In this document: positions 53,849 to 62,548 of the stretch, one piece after another
Layout: each line of letters begins with the position of its first letter
Numbering within the stretch: the first letter of the stretch is position 1
Source: Nannocystis sp.
GTDB taxonomy: Bacteria > Myxococcota_A > Polyangia > Nannocystales > Nannocystaceae
Assembly: GCF_016714285.1 (NCBI RefSeq)
Contig: NZ_JADJNN010000020.1
Coordinates: forward strand, 62,001 to 126,000
Reading direction: 5' to 3'
DNA length: 64,000 nt
Translations under genes and position numbers: made by a program
Notes under the pieces: model-generated
The model's input: the letters and a program-made list of their open reading frames with translations, nothing else
Told to the model about the DNA's origin: nothing
The model's database searches: none

Positions 53849-55210
53849 TCAGCGCCGGCGGATGCGCTCCATCCCCACCACCGGCTGCAAGCGCTCCGGC
53901 ACCACCACGCTCCCGTCGGCCTGCTGGTAGTTCTCAAAGATCGCCACCAGCGCCCGCGAGCACGCCACCGCCGTGCCATTCAGCATATGCACGTGCCGCG
54001 GCTTCTGCTTGCTGCCATCCGGCGCCAGCGGCCGGTAGCGGATCTTCAGCCGCCGCGCCTGATAATCGGTGCAGTTGCTCGTGCTCGTGATCTCGCCGTA
54101 CGCGCCGCGCCCCGGCATCCACGCCTCGAGGTCGAACTTGCGGTACGCCGGCCCGCCGAGGTCGCCGCTGGCGATGTCGATCACGCGGTACGGGATCCCC
54201 AGCCCCTGAAAGATCTCCTCCTCGATCGCCAGCAGCTTCGCGTGCATCAGCTCGCTCGCGTCATCCTCCGCCGACACGAACGCGAACAGCTCGACCTTCG
54301 TGAATTGATGCACGCGGTAGAGCCCGCGCGACTCCTGCCCCGCCGAGCCCGCCTCGGTGCGAAAGCAGTGCGACACCCCGGCGAGCAGCAGCGGCAGCTG
54401 GTCCTCCTCGAGGATCGTGTCGGCCAGCATGCCGCCCAGGGTGATCTCGGCGGTGCCCACCAGGCACAGGTCGCTGTCGGCGATGCTGTAGATCTGCGTC
54501 GACTCGCCCCGCGGGTTGAAGCCGAGCCCGCGCAAGATCTCCTCGCGCGCCAGGTCCGGCGTCACGTGCAAGGTGAAGCCGTGCCTGCGCGCGACCCCCA
54601 GCGCGTAATGCTGCAACGCAAGGTCCAGCAGCACCGCCTCGTTCTTGAGGTAGTAGAACTTCTGCCCCGCGACCTTGGCCCCGCTGGCGAAGTCCACCAG
54701 GTCGAGCGCCTCGGCCACCGCCAGGTGATCGCCCGGCACGAAGCCCTCCGCCGCGAAGTCACGCGGCACGCCGACCCGCCGCAGCTCGCGGTGATCCTCG
54801 TCCCTCGCCCCGCGCGGCGTGTCCGGATGCGTCAGGTTCGGCACCCGGCTCCACACCTCGTCGCGCTCCTGCAGCGCCGCCTCGGTCTCGACCGCCAGCT
54901 GCTTCTCCAGCTCGCGCAGCCGCCGACCCTCCTCGATCAGCAGCTCACGCGCCGCCGCCTGCGCCGCCTTCTCGAGCTTCCCGACCGCCTTCATCCCGGC
55001 GCTGGTCTCGTTGGCCGCCCGCCTGCACTCGTCCTGCCGCTGCAGCAGATCGAGGTAGCGCCGGTCCAGCGCCACCAGCCGCTCCACCGTCCGCGCCGCC
55101 CAGTCCGGCCCGTCCCCGGGCCCGAGATCCGCGTACACCCGGGCGTGCCGGTCGGCGAGGTTCTGGGCGATCGCCTGGCTGTCGTCGCGTAGCAGCTTGA
55201 TGTCGAGCAT
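53849..55210 (-). CDS. serS: Seryl-tRNA synthetase
   Basis: Charges tRNA-Ser (and tRNA-Sec) in the cytosol. 453 residues, somewhat longer than the common 425-430. An N-terminal coiled-coil arm (about 30-125) grips the tRNA variable arm. Class II motifs: GTAEITLGGML, motif 2 HCFRTEAGSAGQESRGLYRVHQFTKVE, and motif 3 LNGTAVACSRALVAIFENYQ, where the usual final Arg is present as CSRAL. VPERLQPVVGMERI is the conserved C-terminus. Starts with MLDIKLLRDD. Confidence 0.97.
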   Translation of the reverse strand: MLDIKLLRDDSQAIAQNLADRHARVYADLGPGDGPDWAARTVERLVALDRRYLDLLQRQDECRRAANETSAGMKAVGKLEKAAQAAARELLIEEGRRLRELEKQLAVETEAALQERDEVWSRVPNLTHPDTPRGARDEDHRELRRVGVPRDFAAEGFVPGDHLAVAEALDLVDFASGAKVAGQKFYYLKNEAVLLDLALQHYALGVARRHGFTLHVTPDLAREEILRGLGFNPRGESTQIYSIADSDLCLVGTAEITLGGMLADTILEEDQLPLLLAGVSHCFRTEAGSAGQESRGLYRVHQFTKVELFAFVSAEDDASELMHAKLLAIEEEIFQGLGIPYRVIDIASGDLGGPAYRKFDLEAWMPGRGAYGEITSTSNCTDYQARRLKIRYRPLAPDGSKQKPRHVHMLNGTAVACSRALVAIFENYQQADGSVVVPERLQPVVGMERIRRR

Positions 55211-55326
55211 GGCGCGCGGATGGTAACAGACGCTTGACCCCCGGAGCGGCCTCGTCCATGCTCCGCCCCCCCGGGACTACCTGCCTGCAGGACCCGTCCA
55301 CTCCTTCAAGAGCACGAGTTTCGACC

Positions 55327-55548
55327 ATGGGATACGGAGACAACCGCCGCACGCCGAAGATGAACCAGCGCAAGCGCCAGACCAAGCTCCACCTCCGCCT
55401 CAAGCGGCGGGCGCTCGAGGTCCGGGCCCAGCGCCAGTCCAAGAACCCCCTCCAGGCCGCCGAGCCCGCGGGCAAGAAGAGCAAGGTCAAGAAGGAGAAG
55501 GAGAAGGCCCCGCGCACCGAGAAAGCGGACAAGGCCGACAAGGCCTGA
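55327..55548 (+). CDS. Small basic protein of delta-proteobacterial type
   Basis: 73 residues. N-terminal MGYGDNRRTPKMNQRKRQTKLHLRLKRRA is strongly basic, and the C-terminus is Lys/Glu/Ala-rich and probably helical. The MGYGDNRR start recalls a short protein common in myxobacteria and related groups, of unknown role; a nucleic-acid or ribosome contact is plausible from charge alone. Divergent from serS with a 116-base gap. Confidence 0.72.
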   Translation: MGYGDNRRTPKMNQRKRQTKLHLRLKRRALEVRAQRQSKNPLQAAEPAGKKSKVKKEKEKAPRTEKADKADKA

Positions 55549-55810
55549 GAAGCCCTCGAGTCCGAGGTCCGAGGATCCTCATCCTCCTGCGGCCGGCCGA
55601 CCAGGCGCCGCGGCTCTCCCGAGCCGCCCACCTCGGTCCGCCGGCCCTTCGTGCGCCCGGCCCCTGAACACCCGCGCCCCTCCCGGCACCTGTCCCTCAC
55701 GCCAGGTCGCCGCGACCAGCACACGCCGCCAGCCCGGCCCAGCATCGGCCCTCGAGCCGGCACACGCCGCCAGTTTTTTTGTCCGCCGGCCCCTCGCGGG
55801 TAGATCGGTC

Positions 55811-57502
55811 GTGCTGCCCCTCTCCCTCGAGGCCCGCACCGTGGCTCGCCCGCTCCCCCAGATCGCCAGCTTCTTCCTCGCGCTGATCGCCGCCCACGCC
55901 GGCCTCGCCGTCGCCGGCCCGTCCGACGCGCCCAGCTCGCTCGCCGCGGTCCTCCCCCGACCTGCCCCCACGGACAGCCCCGCGCAATCTGTCCCCACGG
56001 ACAGGTTTAACAGCCTCGCCGCAGCTGTCCCCACGGACAGCCCCACGCAACCTGTCCCCGCGGACACCCGCCACGAGCCCGACTGGCCGACCACGATCGC
56101 CGCCCGCCTGGCCACCCTGCGCGCCCACCCGCGCCCGCTCCCCGCCGCCGAGGCCCAGGGCGCCCGCCTCCTCGCCCTGCGCCAGCAGCTCGCCGCCGTC
56201 GTGCGCCGGGCCGGCGGCGCCCGCATCGGCGTGCACGTCCGCGACCTCGACAGCGGCCGCGCCCTGTTCGACCACCGCGGCGACGAGCACTACAACCCCG
56301 CCTCCAACCAGAAGCTCGTCACCGCGATCGCGGCGGTCGAGCTGCTCGGCCCCGACTACCGCTTCGCCACCCGCGTGCTCCGCGTCGACGACGCCCTGAT
56401 CCTCGTCGGCGAGGGCGACCCGAGCCTCCAGCTCGCCGACCTCCACGCCCTCGCCAGCGAGATCGTCGCCGCCGGAGCCCACCTCGGCATCCGCAAGATC
56501 CTCGTCGACGACAGCGCCTTCAGCCCCGAGCGCTACGGCCCCGGCTACAGCGCCCAGGGCGACGGCGCCAGCTACACCGCCCCGAGCGGCGCCCTGTCCC
56601 TCGCCTTCAACACCGCCGTCGCCACGATCCGCCCGACCACCCCCGGCCAACCCGCCAGCGTCGACCTCACCCCCGCCAGCGCCCACCTGCGCCTGCAAGG
56701 CGAGATCCGCACCGGCCGCGGCCGCGAGCTCCGCGTCGTCAGCCGCGACGCCGACGACCTCACCGTCTTCGAGCTCGACGGAGCCCTCCCCGCCGGCCAC
56801 GCCCCCGTCACCGTCCGCCGCCGCGTCGCCGACCCCGCCCTGTTCACCGGCCACGCCTTCGCCGAGCTCCTGCGCCAACTCGCCGACAACACCAACGACG
56901 CGCCGCTCCCCGTCACCCGCGGCCGCGCCCCAACCCACGCTCGCGACCTCGCGGTCCACCACTCCGCCCCGCTCGTCCAGGTCCTCGCCAGCTCGCTCAA
57001 GTTCTCCAACAACTTCACCAGCGAGCAGGTCCTTCGCACCGTCGGCTGGCGCATGTCCGGCGCCCCCGGCTCGTGGCACACCGGCCGCATCGCCGTGCTC
57101 GCCCTGTGGTCCGCGCTCGGCCTCGATCCCGCGGACCTCGAGTTCGAGAACGGCGCCGGCCTCAGCCGCCACGGCCGCGTCAGCCCGCGAGCCCTCGTCG
57201 CCCTGCTCGCCCGCACCCGCGAGGAGGGCTCACCCGCCGCCGCCCTCATGCCGACCCTCGCCAGCGCCGGCGGCGAGGGCACGCTGCGCCGCCGCCTCAC
57301 CGCCAGCGACGGCCGCGTGCGCGGCAAGACCGGCACGATCTCCGGCGTCAGCGCCCTCTCCGGCGTGGCCGCCAGCGCCGACGGCCGCGCCGCCCTCGGC
57401 TTCAGCGTCCTCATCAACGGCGACGGCCCCGCGACCCACCACCGCCGCGTCCAGGACCGCGTCGTCCTCGCATTGCTCGCGCACCTCGATCGCCTGCCAT
57501 AG
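55811..57502 (+). CDS. dacB: D-alanyl-D-alanine carboxypeptidase/endopeptidase (PBP4 type)
   Basis: Periplasmic penicillin-binding protein of class C that trims or opens peptidoglycan crosslinks. 563 residues; motifs SNQK (165-168), SNN (399-401) and KTG (506-508). ARIGVHVRDLDSGRALFDHRGDEHYNPASNQK and the large insert between SxxK and SxN are typical of PBP4. The signal peptide fits either GTG 55811 or GTG 55841. The N-terminal linker (about 50-95) carries a four-fold repeat built on a palindrome, giving VPTDSPAQ-like copies. Directly before ddl. Confidence 0.93.
   Translation: MLPLSLEARTVARPLPQIASFFLALIAAHAGLAVAGPSDAPSSLAAVLPRPAPTDSPAQSVPTDRFNSLAAAVPTDSPTQPVPADTRHEPDWPTTIAARLATLRAHPRPLPAAEAQGARLLALRQQLAAVVRRAGGARIGVHVRDLDSGRALFDHRGDEHYNPASNQKLVTAIAAVELLGPDYRFATRVLRVDDALILVGEGDPSLQLADLHALASEIVAAGAHLGIRKILVDDSAFSPERYGPGYSAQGDGASYTAPSGALSLAFNTAVATIRPTTPGQPASVDLTPASAHLRLQGEIRTGRGRELRVVSRDADDLTVFELDGALPAGHAPVTVRRRVADPALFTGHAFAELLRQLADNTNDAPLPVTRGRAPTHARDLAVHHSAPLVQVLASSLKFSNNFTSEQVLRTVGWRMSGAPGSWHTGRIAVLALWSALGLDPADLEFENGAGLSRHGRVSPRALVALLARTREEGSPAAALMPTLASAGGEGTLRRRLTASDGRVRGKTGTISGVSALSGVAASADGRAALGFSVLINGDGPATHHRRVQDRVVLALLAHLDRLP
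55961..56068. repeat. Cluster of four CTGTCCCCACGGACAG palindromes
   Basis: Perfect copies at 55989-56004 and 56025-56040, one-base variants at 55962-55976 and 56052-56068, all in frame in the linker of the PBP4 gene. Intervals are about 36, 27 and 27 bases. Same family as at 10177, 30515 and 59866. Confidence 0.8.
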
Positions 57503-57545
57503 GAAGTCGCCAGGCGCCGGCCGCGTTGGTAGCTTCGTGCCAGCC

Positions 57546-58601
57546 ATGCCAGCCAAACGCCTCCTCCTCGTCTTCGGCGGCCGCAGCTCGGAGCACGAGA
57601 TCTCGCTCCGCAGCGCGACCGAGGTGCTCGCCGCCCTCGACCACGCGCGCTTCACCCCGGTCCTGCTCGGCATCCGCCGCGACGGCGGCTGGCGCACGGG
57701 CAGCAGCGACACCCCGCTCGCCGGCATCATCAGCGACGGCGAGCCCGTCCACGACCTCCGCGCCCTCGCCCCCGACCTCGTGTTCCCGGTCCTGCACGGC
57801 CCCCACGGCGAGGACGGCAGCTTCCAGGGCCTGCTCGAGGTGCTCGGCCTCCCCTACGTCGGCAGCGGCGTGCTCGCCTCGGCCCTGTGCATGGACAAGG
57901 CCCTGATCAAGCACGTGCTGCACCACCAAGATCCGCCGGTCGCCGTGGTCCCGTGGATCGAGCTGCACGCCGACGCCCTCGAGACCCTGCACGAGCGCCA
58001 GCGCATCGTCGACCGCGCCCACGCCGAGCTCGGCTTCCCCTGCTTCGTCAAGCCCGCCAACCAGGGCAGCTCCGTCGGCGTCAGCAAGGCCGGCGACCAC
58101 GACGAGCTGATCCACGCCCTCCAGCTCGCCGCCCGCTACGACAGCAAGATCTTGATCGAGAAGGCCGTCGACGCCCGCGAGGTCGAACTCTCGATCCTCG
58201 GCAACGGCGACGACGCCACGATCGTGAGCGGCCTCGGCGAGATCGGCCTGCCCCCCGGCGAATGGTACGACTACGACAACAAGTACCTGAAGGACACCGC
58301 CACCCTACAGATCCCGGCCAATCTCCCGCCAGAGCTCGCCGCCCGCATGCAAGCGATGGCATTACGCGCCTATCGCATCGCCGGCTGCAAGGGCCTCGCC
58401 CGCGTCGACTTCCTCATCGACCGCCCCAGCATGGAGCCCTACCTCAACGAGATCAACACCATGCCCGGCTTCACCTCGATCAGCATGTACCCCAAGCTCC
58501 TCGGCCACATGGGCATCGGCTACACCGAAGTGCTCACAAAGCTCTGCGAGCTCGCCCTCACCCACCACGCCGAGCGCCAGCGCCTCAGCGTCACCCGCTA
58601 A
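57546..58601 (+). CDS. ddl: D-alanine--D-alanine ligase
   Basis: ATP-dependent ligation of two D-Ala for peptidoglycan. 351 residues from ATG 57546 (GTG 57537 gives three more). ATP-grasp features: GGRSSEHEISLRSA at the start, VFPVLHGPHGEDGSFQGLLE, FVKPANQGSSVGVSKA, and NEINTMPGFTSISMYPKLL at the end for metal and phosphate. The residue preceding the key loop is consistent with D-Ala-D-Ala rather than D-Ala-D-Lac formation. Follows dacB by 44 bases and precedes trpS by four. Confidence 0.96.
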   Translation: MPAKRLLLVFGGRSSEHEISLRSATEVLAALDHARFTPVLLGIRRDGGWRTGSSDTPLAGIISDGEPVHDLRALAPDLVFPVLHGPHGEDGSFQGLLEVLGLPYVGSGVLASALCMDKALIKHVLHHQDPPVAVVPWIELHADALETLHERQRIVDRAHAELGFPCFVKPANQGSSVGVSKAGDHDELIHALQLAARYDSKILIEKAVDAREVELSILGNGDDATIVSGLGEIGLPPGEWYDYDNKYLKDTATLQIPANLPPELAARMQAMALRAYRIAGCKGLARVDFLIDRPSMEPYLNEINTMPGFTSISMYPKLLGHMGIGYTEVLTKLCELALTHHAERQRLSVTR

Positions 58602-58605
58602 TGTC

Positions 58606-59616
58606 ATGACCTCCCCCACCCCGCGCGTCGTCTCCGGCATCCAGCCCTCCGGCACCATTCACCTCGGCAATTACTTCGGCGCCATCCGCCAGCACATCGC
58701 CCTGCAGGACACCCACCCCGGCGACGCCTTCTACTTCATCGCCGACTACCACGCCCTCACCACCGTGCGCGACCCCGCGGTCCTGCGCGCCCACGTCTTC
58801 GACTCGGCCCTCACCTACCTCGCCCTCGGCCTCGACCCCGCGCGCGCCACCCTGTTCCGCCAGTCCGACGTCCCCGAGGTCACCGAGCTCGCCTGGCTGC
58901 TCGCCACCGTCACCGGCATGGGCCTGCTCGAGCGCGCCCACAGCTACAAGGACAAGCTCGCCAACAACATCACCCCCAGCGTCGGCCTGTTCTTCTACCC
59001 CGTGCTCATGGCCGCCGACATCCTCGCCCACGACGGCACCCTCGTGCCCGTCGGCAAGGACCAGCTGCAGCACGTCGAGATGGCCCAGGACATGGCCACC
59101 CACTTCAACGAGGCCTACGGCCGCGACCCGCCGGTCCTCTACCGGCCCGAGCCGCTCCCGGCCAAGGCCGCCGTCGTGCCCGGCCTCGACGGCCGCAAGA
59201 TGAGCAAGAGCTACGACAACAGCCTGCTGCTGTTCGAGTCGGGCAAACCGCTGCGCAAGCGCGTCGGCCAGATCGTCACCGACTCGACCCCGCTCGGCGA
59301 GCCGCTCCCCTTCGCCACCTGCAACGTCGTCGCCCTCCTGCGCCTGTTCTGCGACGACGCCGAGCTGGCCGCGATCGAGACCTACTATCGCGACGGCCGC
59401 CGCGACGGCGCCCCCTTCGGCTACGGCCACGCCAAGCTCCTGCTCGCCGAGAAGATCGAGCAGCACTTCGCCCCCGCCCGCGCCCGCCGCGAGCAGCTGC
59501 TCACCCCCGCCGGCCGCGCCGAGATCGAGGCGGTGCTGGCCCGCGGCGCCACGAAGGCCCGCGCCGTCGCCAGCGCCACCCTCGCCCGCTGCCGCCGCGC
59601 CTGCGGCCTGCGCTGA
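58606..59616 (+). CDS. trpS: Tryptophanyl-tRNA synthetase
   Basis: Class I synthetase charging tRNA-Trp. 336 residues, normal length. HIGH-type signature GTIHLGNYFGAI, substrate region FYFIADYHALTT, and KMSKS (in DGRKMSKSYDN) are all intact. PVLMAADILAHDGTLVPVGKDQLQHVEMAQD is typical. ATG 58606 lies four bases past the ddl stop; same operon. The 3' end, including stop, is part of a 62-base duplicated segment (59612-59706). Confidence 0.97.
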   Translation: MTSPTPRVVSGIQPSGTIHLGNYFGAIRQHIALQDTHPGDAFYFIADYHALTTVRDPAVLRAHVFDSALTYLALGLDPARATLFRQSDVPEVTELAWLLATVTGMGLLERAHSYKDKLANNITPSVGLFFYPVLMAADILAHDGTLVPVGKDQLQHVEMAQDMATHFNEAYGRDPPVLYRPEPLPAKAAVVPGLDGRKMSKSYDNSLLLFESGKPLRKRVGQIVTDSTPLGEPLPFATCNVVALLRLFCDDAELAAIETYYRDGRRDGAPFGYGHAKLLLAEKIEQHFAPARARREQLLTPAGRAEIEAVLARGATKARAVASATLARCRRACGLR

Positions 59617-59706
59617 CCACCTGTCCCAATGACCAGGCGACCCAGCCACCGCGCCAACCACCTGATCGCCTCCGCTGACCACCTGTCCGAATGACCAGGC
59701 GACCCG
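59612..59706. repeat. 62-base direct duplication between trpS and the GNAT gene
   Basis: GCTGACCACCTGTCC[C/G]AATGACCAGGCGACCC occurs at 59612 and again at 59674. Both contain an ATG. The second copy lacks one base (CCCAGCC has become CCCGCC), which puts its ATG out of frame with the gene that follows. Confidence 0.85.
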
Positions 59707-60574
59707 CCACCGTCGCGACAACCGCGTCCTGCTGGCCGCCGACGTCAACCTCGAGCTCGCCGATCTCGAGCCCCTGGTCCTCCGCATCTTCGGCGCCGGC
59801 GACCGCCTACCCGGCTGGTTTCGCCGCAAGCTCGCCCGCGAGAGCGTCGACCCGGCCTGCTCCTCCCTGGCCTTTGGGCCAGGTGACGAGCTCGTCGGCT
59901 ACTTGCTCGTCGGCGCCGAACCCGGCCCGCCTGAACCCACGGCCCACTGCGCCGGCCTCGGCGTCCTCCCGCAGCACCGCGGCCGCGGCCTCGGCCCCGC
60001 GCTCGTCGCCTGCTCCATCGCCGCCGCCCGCCGCCGCGCCGCCGCCCTGCACGCCCTCGCCGAGCCGCCGCTCCGCGGCTTCTACGAGCGCCTCGGCTTC
60101 CACCCGCTCGCCGCCAACCACACGCTGCAAACATCCGGCCTGGGCCGCCGCGACCTCGACCTCGCCGCACACCCGCCCGCCGCCTGGCCCCTGCCCGGTC
60201 GCGTCGTCGCCAGCTGGCGACCCGGCACGTGGTCACGCACCCCCACCGCGGAGGCGGCCACCGTCCAGCTCGAGCGCGGCGCAGCCCACCTCTCCCGCGA
60301 GGGCCGGGCGATCCTCGTGCAGCGCCTCTGCATCGACGCCGACCACGACGACACCAGCGCCGCGACGATCGTCGCCCTCGAGGCATTGCGCCAGCGCTTC
60401 GCCGCAACCACGCCGATCCTCCTCTACGGCTGCGATACCGTGAGTTGCGTCACCGCTGCTATCCTGCGCACGCCTCACTGGCGCGTCGTGCAGACCGCCT
60501 GGGAGATGCAGCTCCGTTTCATCGCCGCAGTGGACAAGCACGCGCCACCCGCCGCATCATGCCGCCCGAACTGA
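59666..60574 (+). pseudogene. GNAT-family acetyltransferase with apparent frameshift at the start
   Basis: The coding frame is open from 59666 to 60574 and encodes DNRVLLAADVNLELADLEPLVLRIFGAGD..., ELVGYLLVGAE, then the acetyl-CoA site GVLPQHRGRGLGPALV (Q/R-x-x-G-x-G/A) and GFYERLGF. No ATG, GTG or TTG opens the full frame: the first in-frame TTG (59903) would delete the N-terminal 70 residues. ATG 59691 would fit if one A were restored at 59705, giving MTRRPSHRRDNRVLL; the duplicated copy upstream does have this A. It may be a real recent lesion, a sequencing error, or a CTG start. A palindrome (59866-59883) lies inside. Confidence 0.7.
59866..59883. repeat. Palindrome CCTGGCC-N4-GGCCAGG in the GNAT gene
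   Basis: A perfect seven-base inverted repeat around TTTG. Compared with the copy at 30515 (CCTGTCC/GGACAGG) one base pair differs on both arms (T-A to G-C), so pairing is preserved. Confidence 0.7.
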
Positions 60575-60588
60575 GGAGTCTGTCCGTG

Positions 60589-61455
60589 ATGCTCAAGCTT
60601 GATCGTGGTCTATTCGCACTGCTCTCCGTCGCCTCCGCCCTCTCCCTCGGAGCCTGTCGCGGAGACGACAGCGCCAGCAGCTCCGACTCGGCGACCAGCA
60701 CCGGCGGCACCGACGACACCAACGCCTCCAGCAGCGGCGTGCCGACCACCACCGTCGGGAGCACCACCGGCGTCGAGGGCAGCACCACCAGCGGCGACGT
60801 GCCGACCACCGCCGACACGATGGCCTTTATCACCACCAACACCACCGGTGAGCCGGCCAAGCTGCCCAACGGGGCGATGTGCGCCTCCGACGACGAGTGC
60901 GAGTCGATGAACTGCTTCAGCATCGCCGGCGGCATGATCTCGCTGTGCGCCGACTGCAACGAGGACCAGGACTGCGTCGACGCCGGCACCGGCACCGCCT
61001 GCACCCTCGACATCGCCGGCGGCAACGCCACCTGCACCATGGGCGACGGCGGCTCCACCTGCATGAGCGACGCCGCCTGCGCCGACGGCTTCACCTGCGA
61101 GGCCGTCCTCGACGTCCCGATCCCGGGCCTCATCCCCAACATCTGCAGCGACTGCGGCGAGTCGGCCGACTGCATGAACATGCAGCTTTGCACCCCCGCC
61201 TTCGACCTCATGCAGTTCAGCGGCCAGAAGTCCTGCGTCGACCCCGGCAGCGTCATGAACAACAACCTGTGCCCCAAGGGCCCCGACGGCGCCATGGTGT
61301 GCATGTCCAGCCACTGCACCTCCGCCTCCCTCTTCGGCCTCCTCGACGTGTTCATCTGCGGCGAGTGCACCGACGATATGGACTGCGACATGGGCCAGAC
61401 CTGCAAGCCCGCCGAGGCCTCGATGATGGGCTTCTCGGGCACCGTCTGCGTCTAG
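60589..61455 (+). CDS. Cys-rich lipoprotein of unknown function
   Basis: 288 residues. Lipobox LSLGACRG, Thr/Ser/Gly linker (25-85), then a Cys-rich region (about 95-288) with more than twenty cysteines in spaced pairs (MCASDDECESMNC, CADCNEDQDCV, CSDCGESADCM, CGECTDDMDCDMGQTC). The repeated C-x2-C...D-x-x-C blocks recall Dickkopf-like or EGF-like repeats of myxobacterial surface proteins; several disulphides are expected. GAGGAG lies 12 bases upstream; GTG 60586 is an alternative start. A strong terminator follows. Confidence 0.8.
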   Translation: MLKLDRGLFALLSVASALSLGACRGDDSASSSDSATSTGGTDDTNASSSGVPTTTVGSTTGVEGSTTSGDVPTTADTMAFITTNTTGEPAKLPNGAMCASDDECESMNCFSIAGGMISLCADCNEDQDCVDAGTGTACTLDIAGGNATCTMGDGGSTCMSDAACADGFTCEAVLDVPIPGLIPNICSDCGESADCMNMQLCTPAFDLMQFSGQKSCVDPGSVMNNNLCPKGPDGAMVCMSSHCTSASLFGLLDVFICGECTDDMDCDMGQTCKPAEASMMGFSGTVCV

Positions 61456-61494
61456 CCGCGTCTGGCAGCCCGCCCCCGCCCGACGCCTCCAAAC

Positions 61495-61525
61495 GGCCCC
61501 GCAGCCCGCCTGCGGGGCCATTTTC
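61495..61525 (+). terminator. Intrinsic terminator
   Basis: A ten-base perfect stem (GGCCCCGCAG/CTGCGGGGCC) with a CCCGC loop followed by ATTTTC, 40 bases past the Cys-rich lipoprotein stop. The clearest Rho-independent terminator of the window. Confidence 0.88.
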
Positions 61526-61561
61526 GTGGCCCACGCTACCAGACAAACACGGAGCCGCCCC

Positions 61562-62395
61562 ATGGTTGAAGTCGACGTCTTCTGGGCCTACGCGATCGGC
61601 GGCAGCTGTGCCGCCGCCGCCGGTCGTCCGCTCGCCAGCGCCAGCGCGCCGCTCGACACCCCCCACTTCACCCGCACCCTGCTGCTCCTCGCGCTCGTGT
61701 GGGCCCCCACCGGCCTGCTGCTGCTCCTGCGCCACCCGTCGTGGGAGACCATGCAGGTCGCCGACAACTTCGCCGCGATCCCTCCCTGGCTCACCCTCGG
61801 CTTCGGCCTCACCAACGTCACCCAGGGCATCGTCGGCTTCCTCGTCGGCGCCCGCCTGCTCGCCCACGGCCGCAGCTACGCCGCTCACATCAGCTGGCTG
61901 CTCGGCTACTTCGCGATGTTCTTCGTCCTCCTTTACGGCTGGGACGGCCGCGGCTACGACCGCTTCCTCTACGACCGCGACATGTTCGGCGGCGTCGCCT
62001 GGACCCCTGGCGCCGGCTTGCAGCCCAGGGCCGGCGTCCACTTCCTCACCAGCAGCGTCGCCCGCACCCTCTACCTCGACGGCGTCTACCTGCTGCCCCC
62101 CCTGCTCTACCTGATCGGCCGCTGGCACCGCGAAGACGCCCGCCGCAGCAACAACCCCCAGGCCGCGCGATCGATCGTCGACTGGGCCGGCCTCCACCTC
62201 GGCCTCATCTTCGGCGTGGCCCTCGGCGCCGCCGGCTTCACCGCCCTCGTCACCCACCAGCTGTTCACCGTCACCGGCGACCACCTCATCGCCATCACCA
62301 TCGCCGTCCCGCTCAGCCTCACCGTCCTGTGGCAGGGCCTGCTCGCCCCCGGCCGCCCGCTGCAGCGCCGCCTCGCCCGAACCCTCGGCCTCTAG
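61562..62395 (+). CDS. Multi-pass membrane protein of unknown function
   Basis: 277 residues, about six membrane helices: 8-22, 40-58, 76-96, 108-126, 175-190 and 210-260 (two). Polar loop WDGRGYDRFLYDRDMFGG (127-145) faces one side. Starts MVEVDVFWAYAIGG at 61562. No family recognised. Lies upstream of, and in line with, the TetR-type gene; their 150-base gap carries GACC-N4-GGTC sites, so it could be a regulated neighbour only if read from another promoter. Confidence 0.75.
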   Translation: MVEVDVFWAYAIGGSCAAAAGRPLASASAPLDTPHFTRTLLLLALVWAPTGLLLLLRHPSWETMQVADNFAAIPPWLTLGFGLTNVTQGIVGFLVGARLLAHGRSYAAHISWLLGYFAMFFVLLYGWDGRGYDRFLYDRDMFGGVAWTPGAGLQPRAGVHFLTSSVARTLYLDGVYLLPPLLYLIGRWHREDARRSNNPQAARSIVDWAGLHLGLIFGVALGAAGFTALVTHQLFTVTGDHLIAITIAVPLSLTVLWQGLLAPGRPLQRRLARTLGL

Positions 62396-62400
62396 CGCAG

Positions 62401-62503
62401 GACCACCGTGGTCGGCCCCGCGCACGCCGATCTGCTTGACCATTCAGTCCAAATTTATCTTGACCACTCGGTCCGGTAAGCCTATCTTGACTGCATGGTC
62501 CAA
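62401..62503. promoter_or_regulatory. Operator cluster, GACC-N4-GGTC, upstream of the TetR gene
   Basis: Four related sites: GACCACCGTGGTC (62401-62413, perfect palindrome with a five-base centre) and three TTGAC-containing copies at 62436-62452, 62460-62474 and 62487-62503, cores GACCATTCAGTC, GACCACTCGGTC and GACTGCATGGTC. TetR proteins bind such 12-base palindromes; the last two sites are 46-62 bases before the start at 62549, so autoregulation is likely. The first TTGAC of each site may double as a -35. Confidence 0.72.
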
Positions 62504-62548
62504 AACATCTACGTTCAACCCGCCTGCTACCGGCGGCCAAGGTTCATC

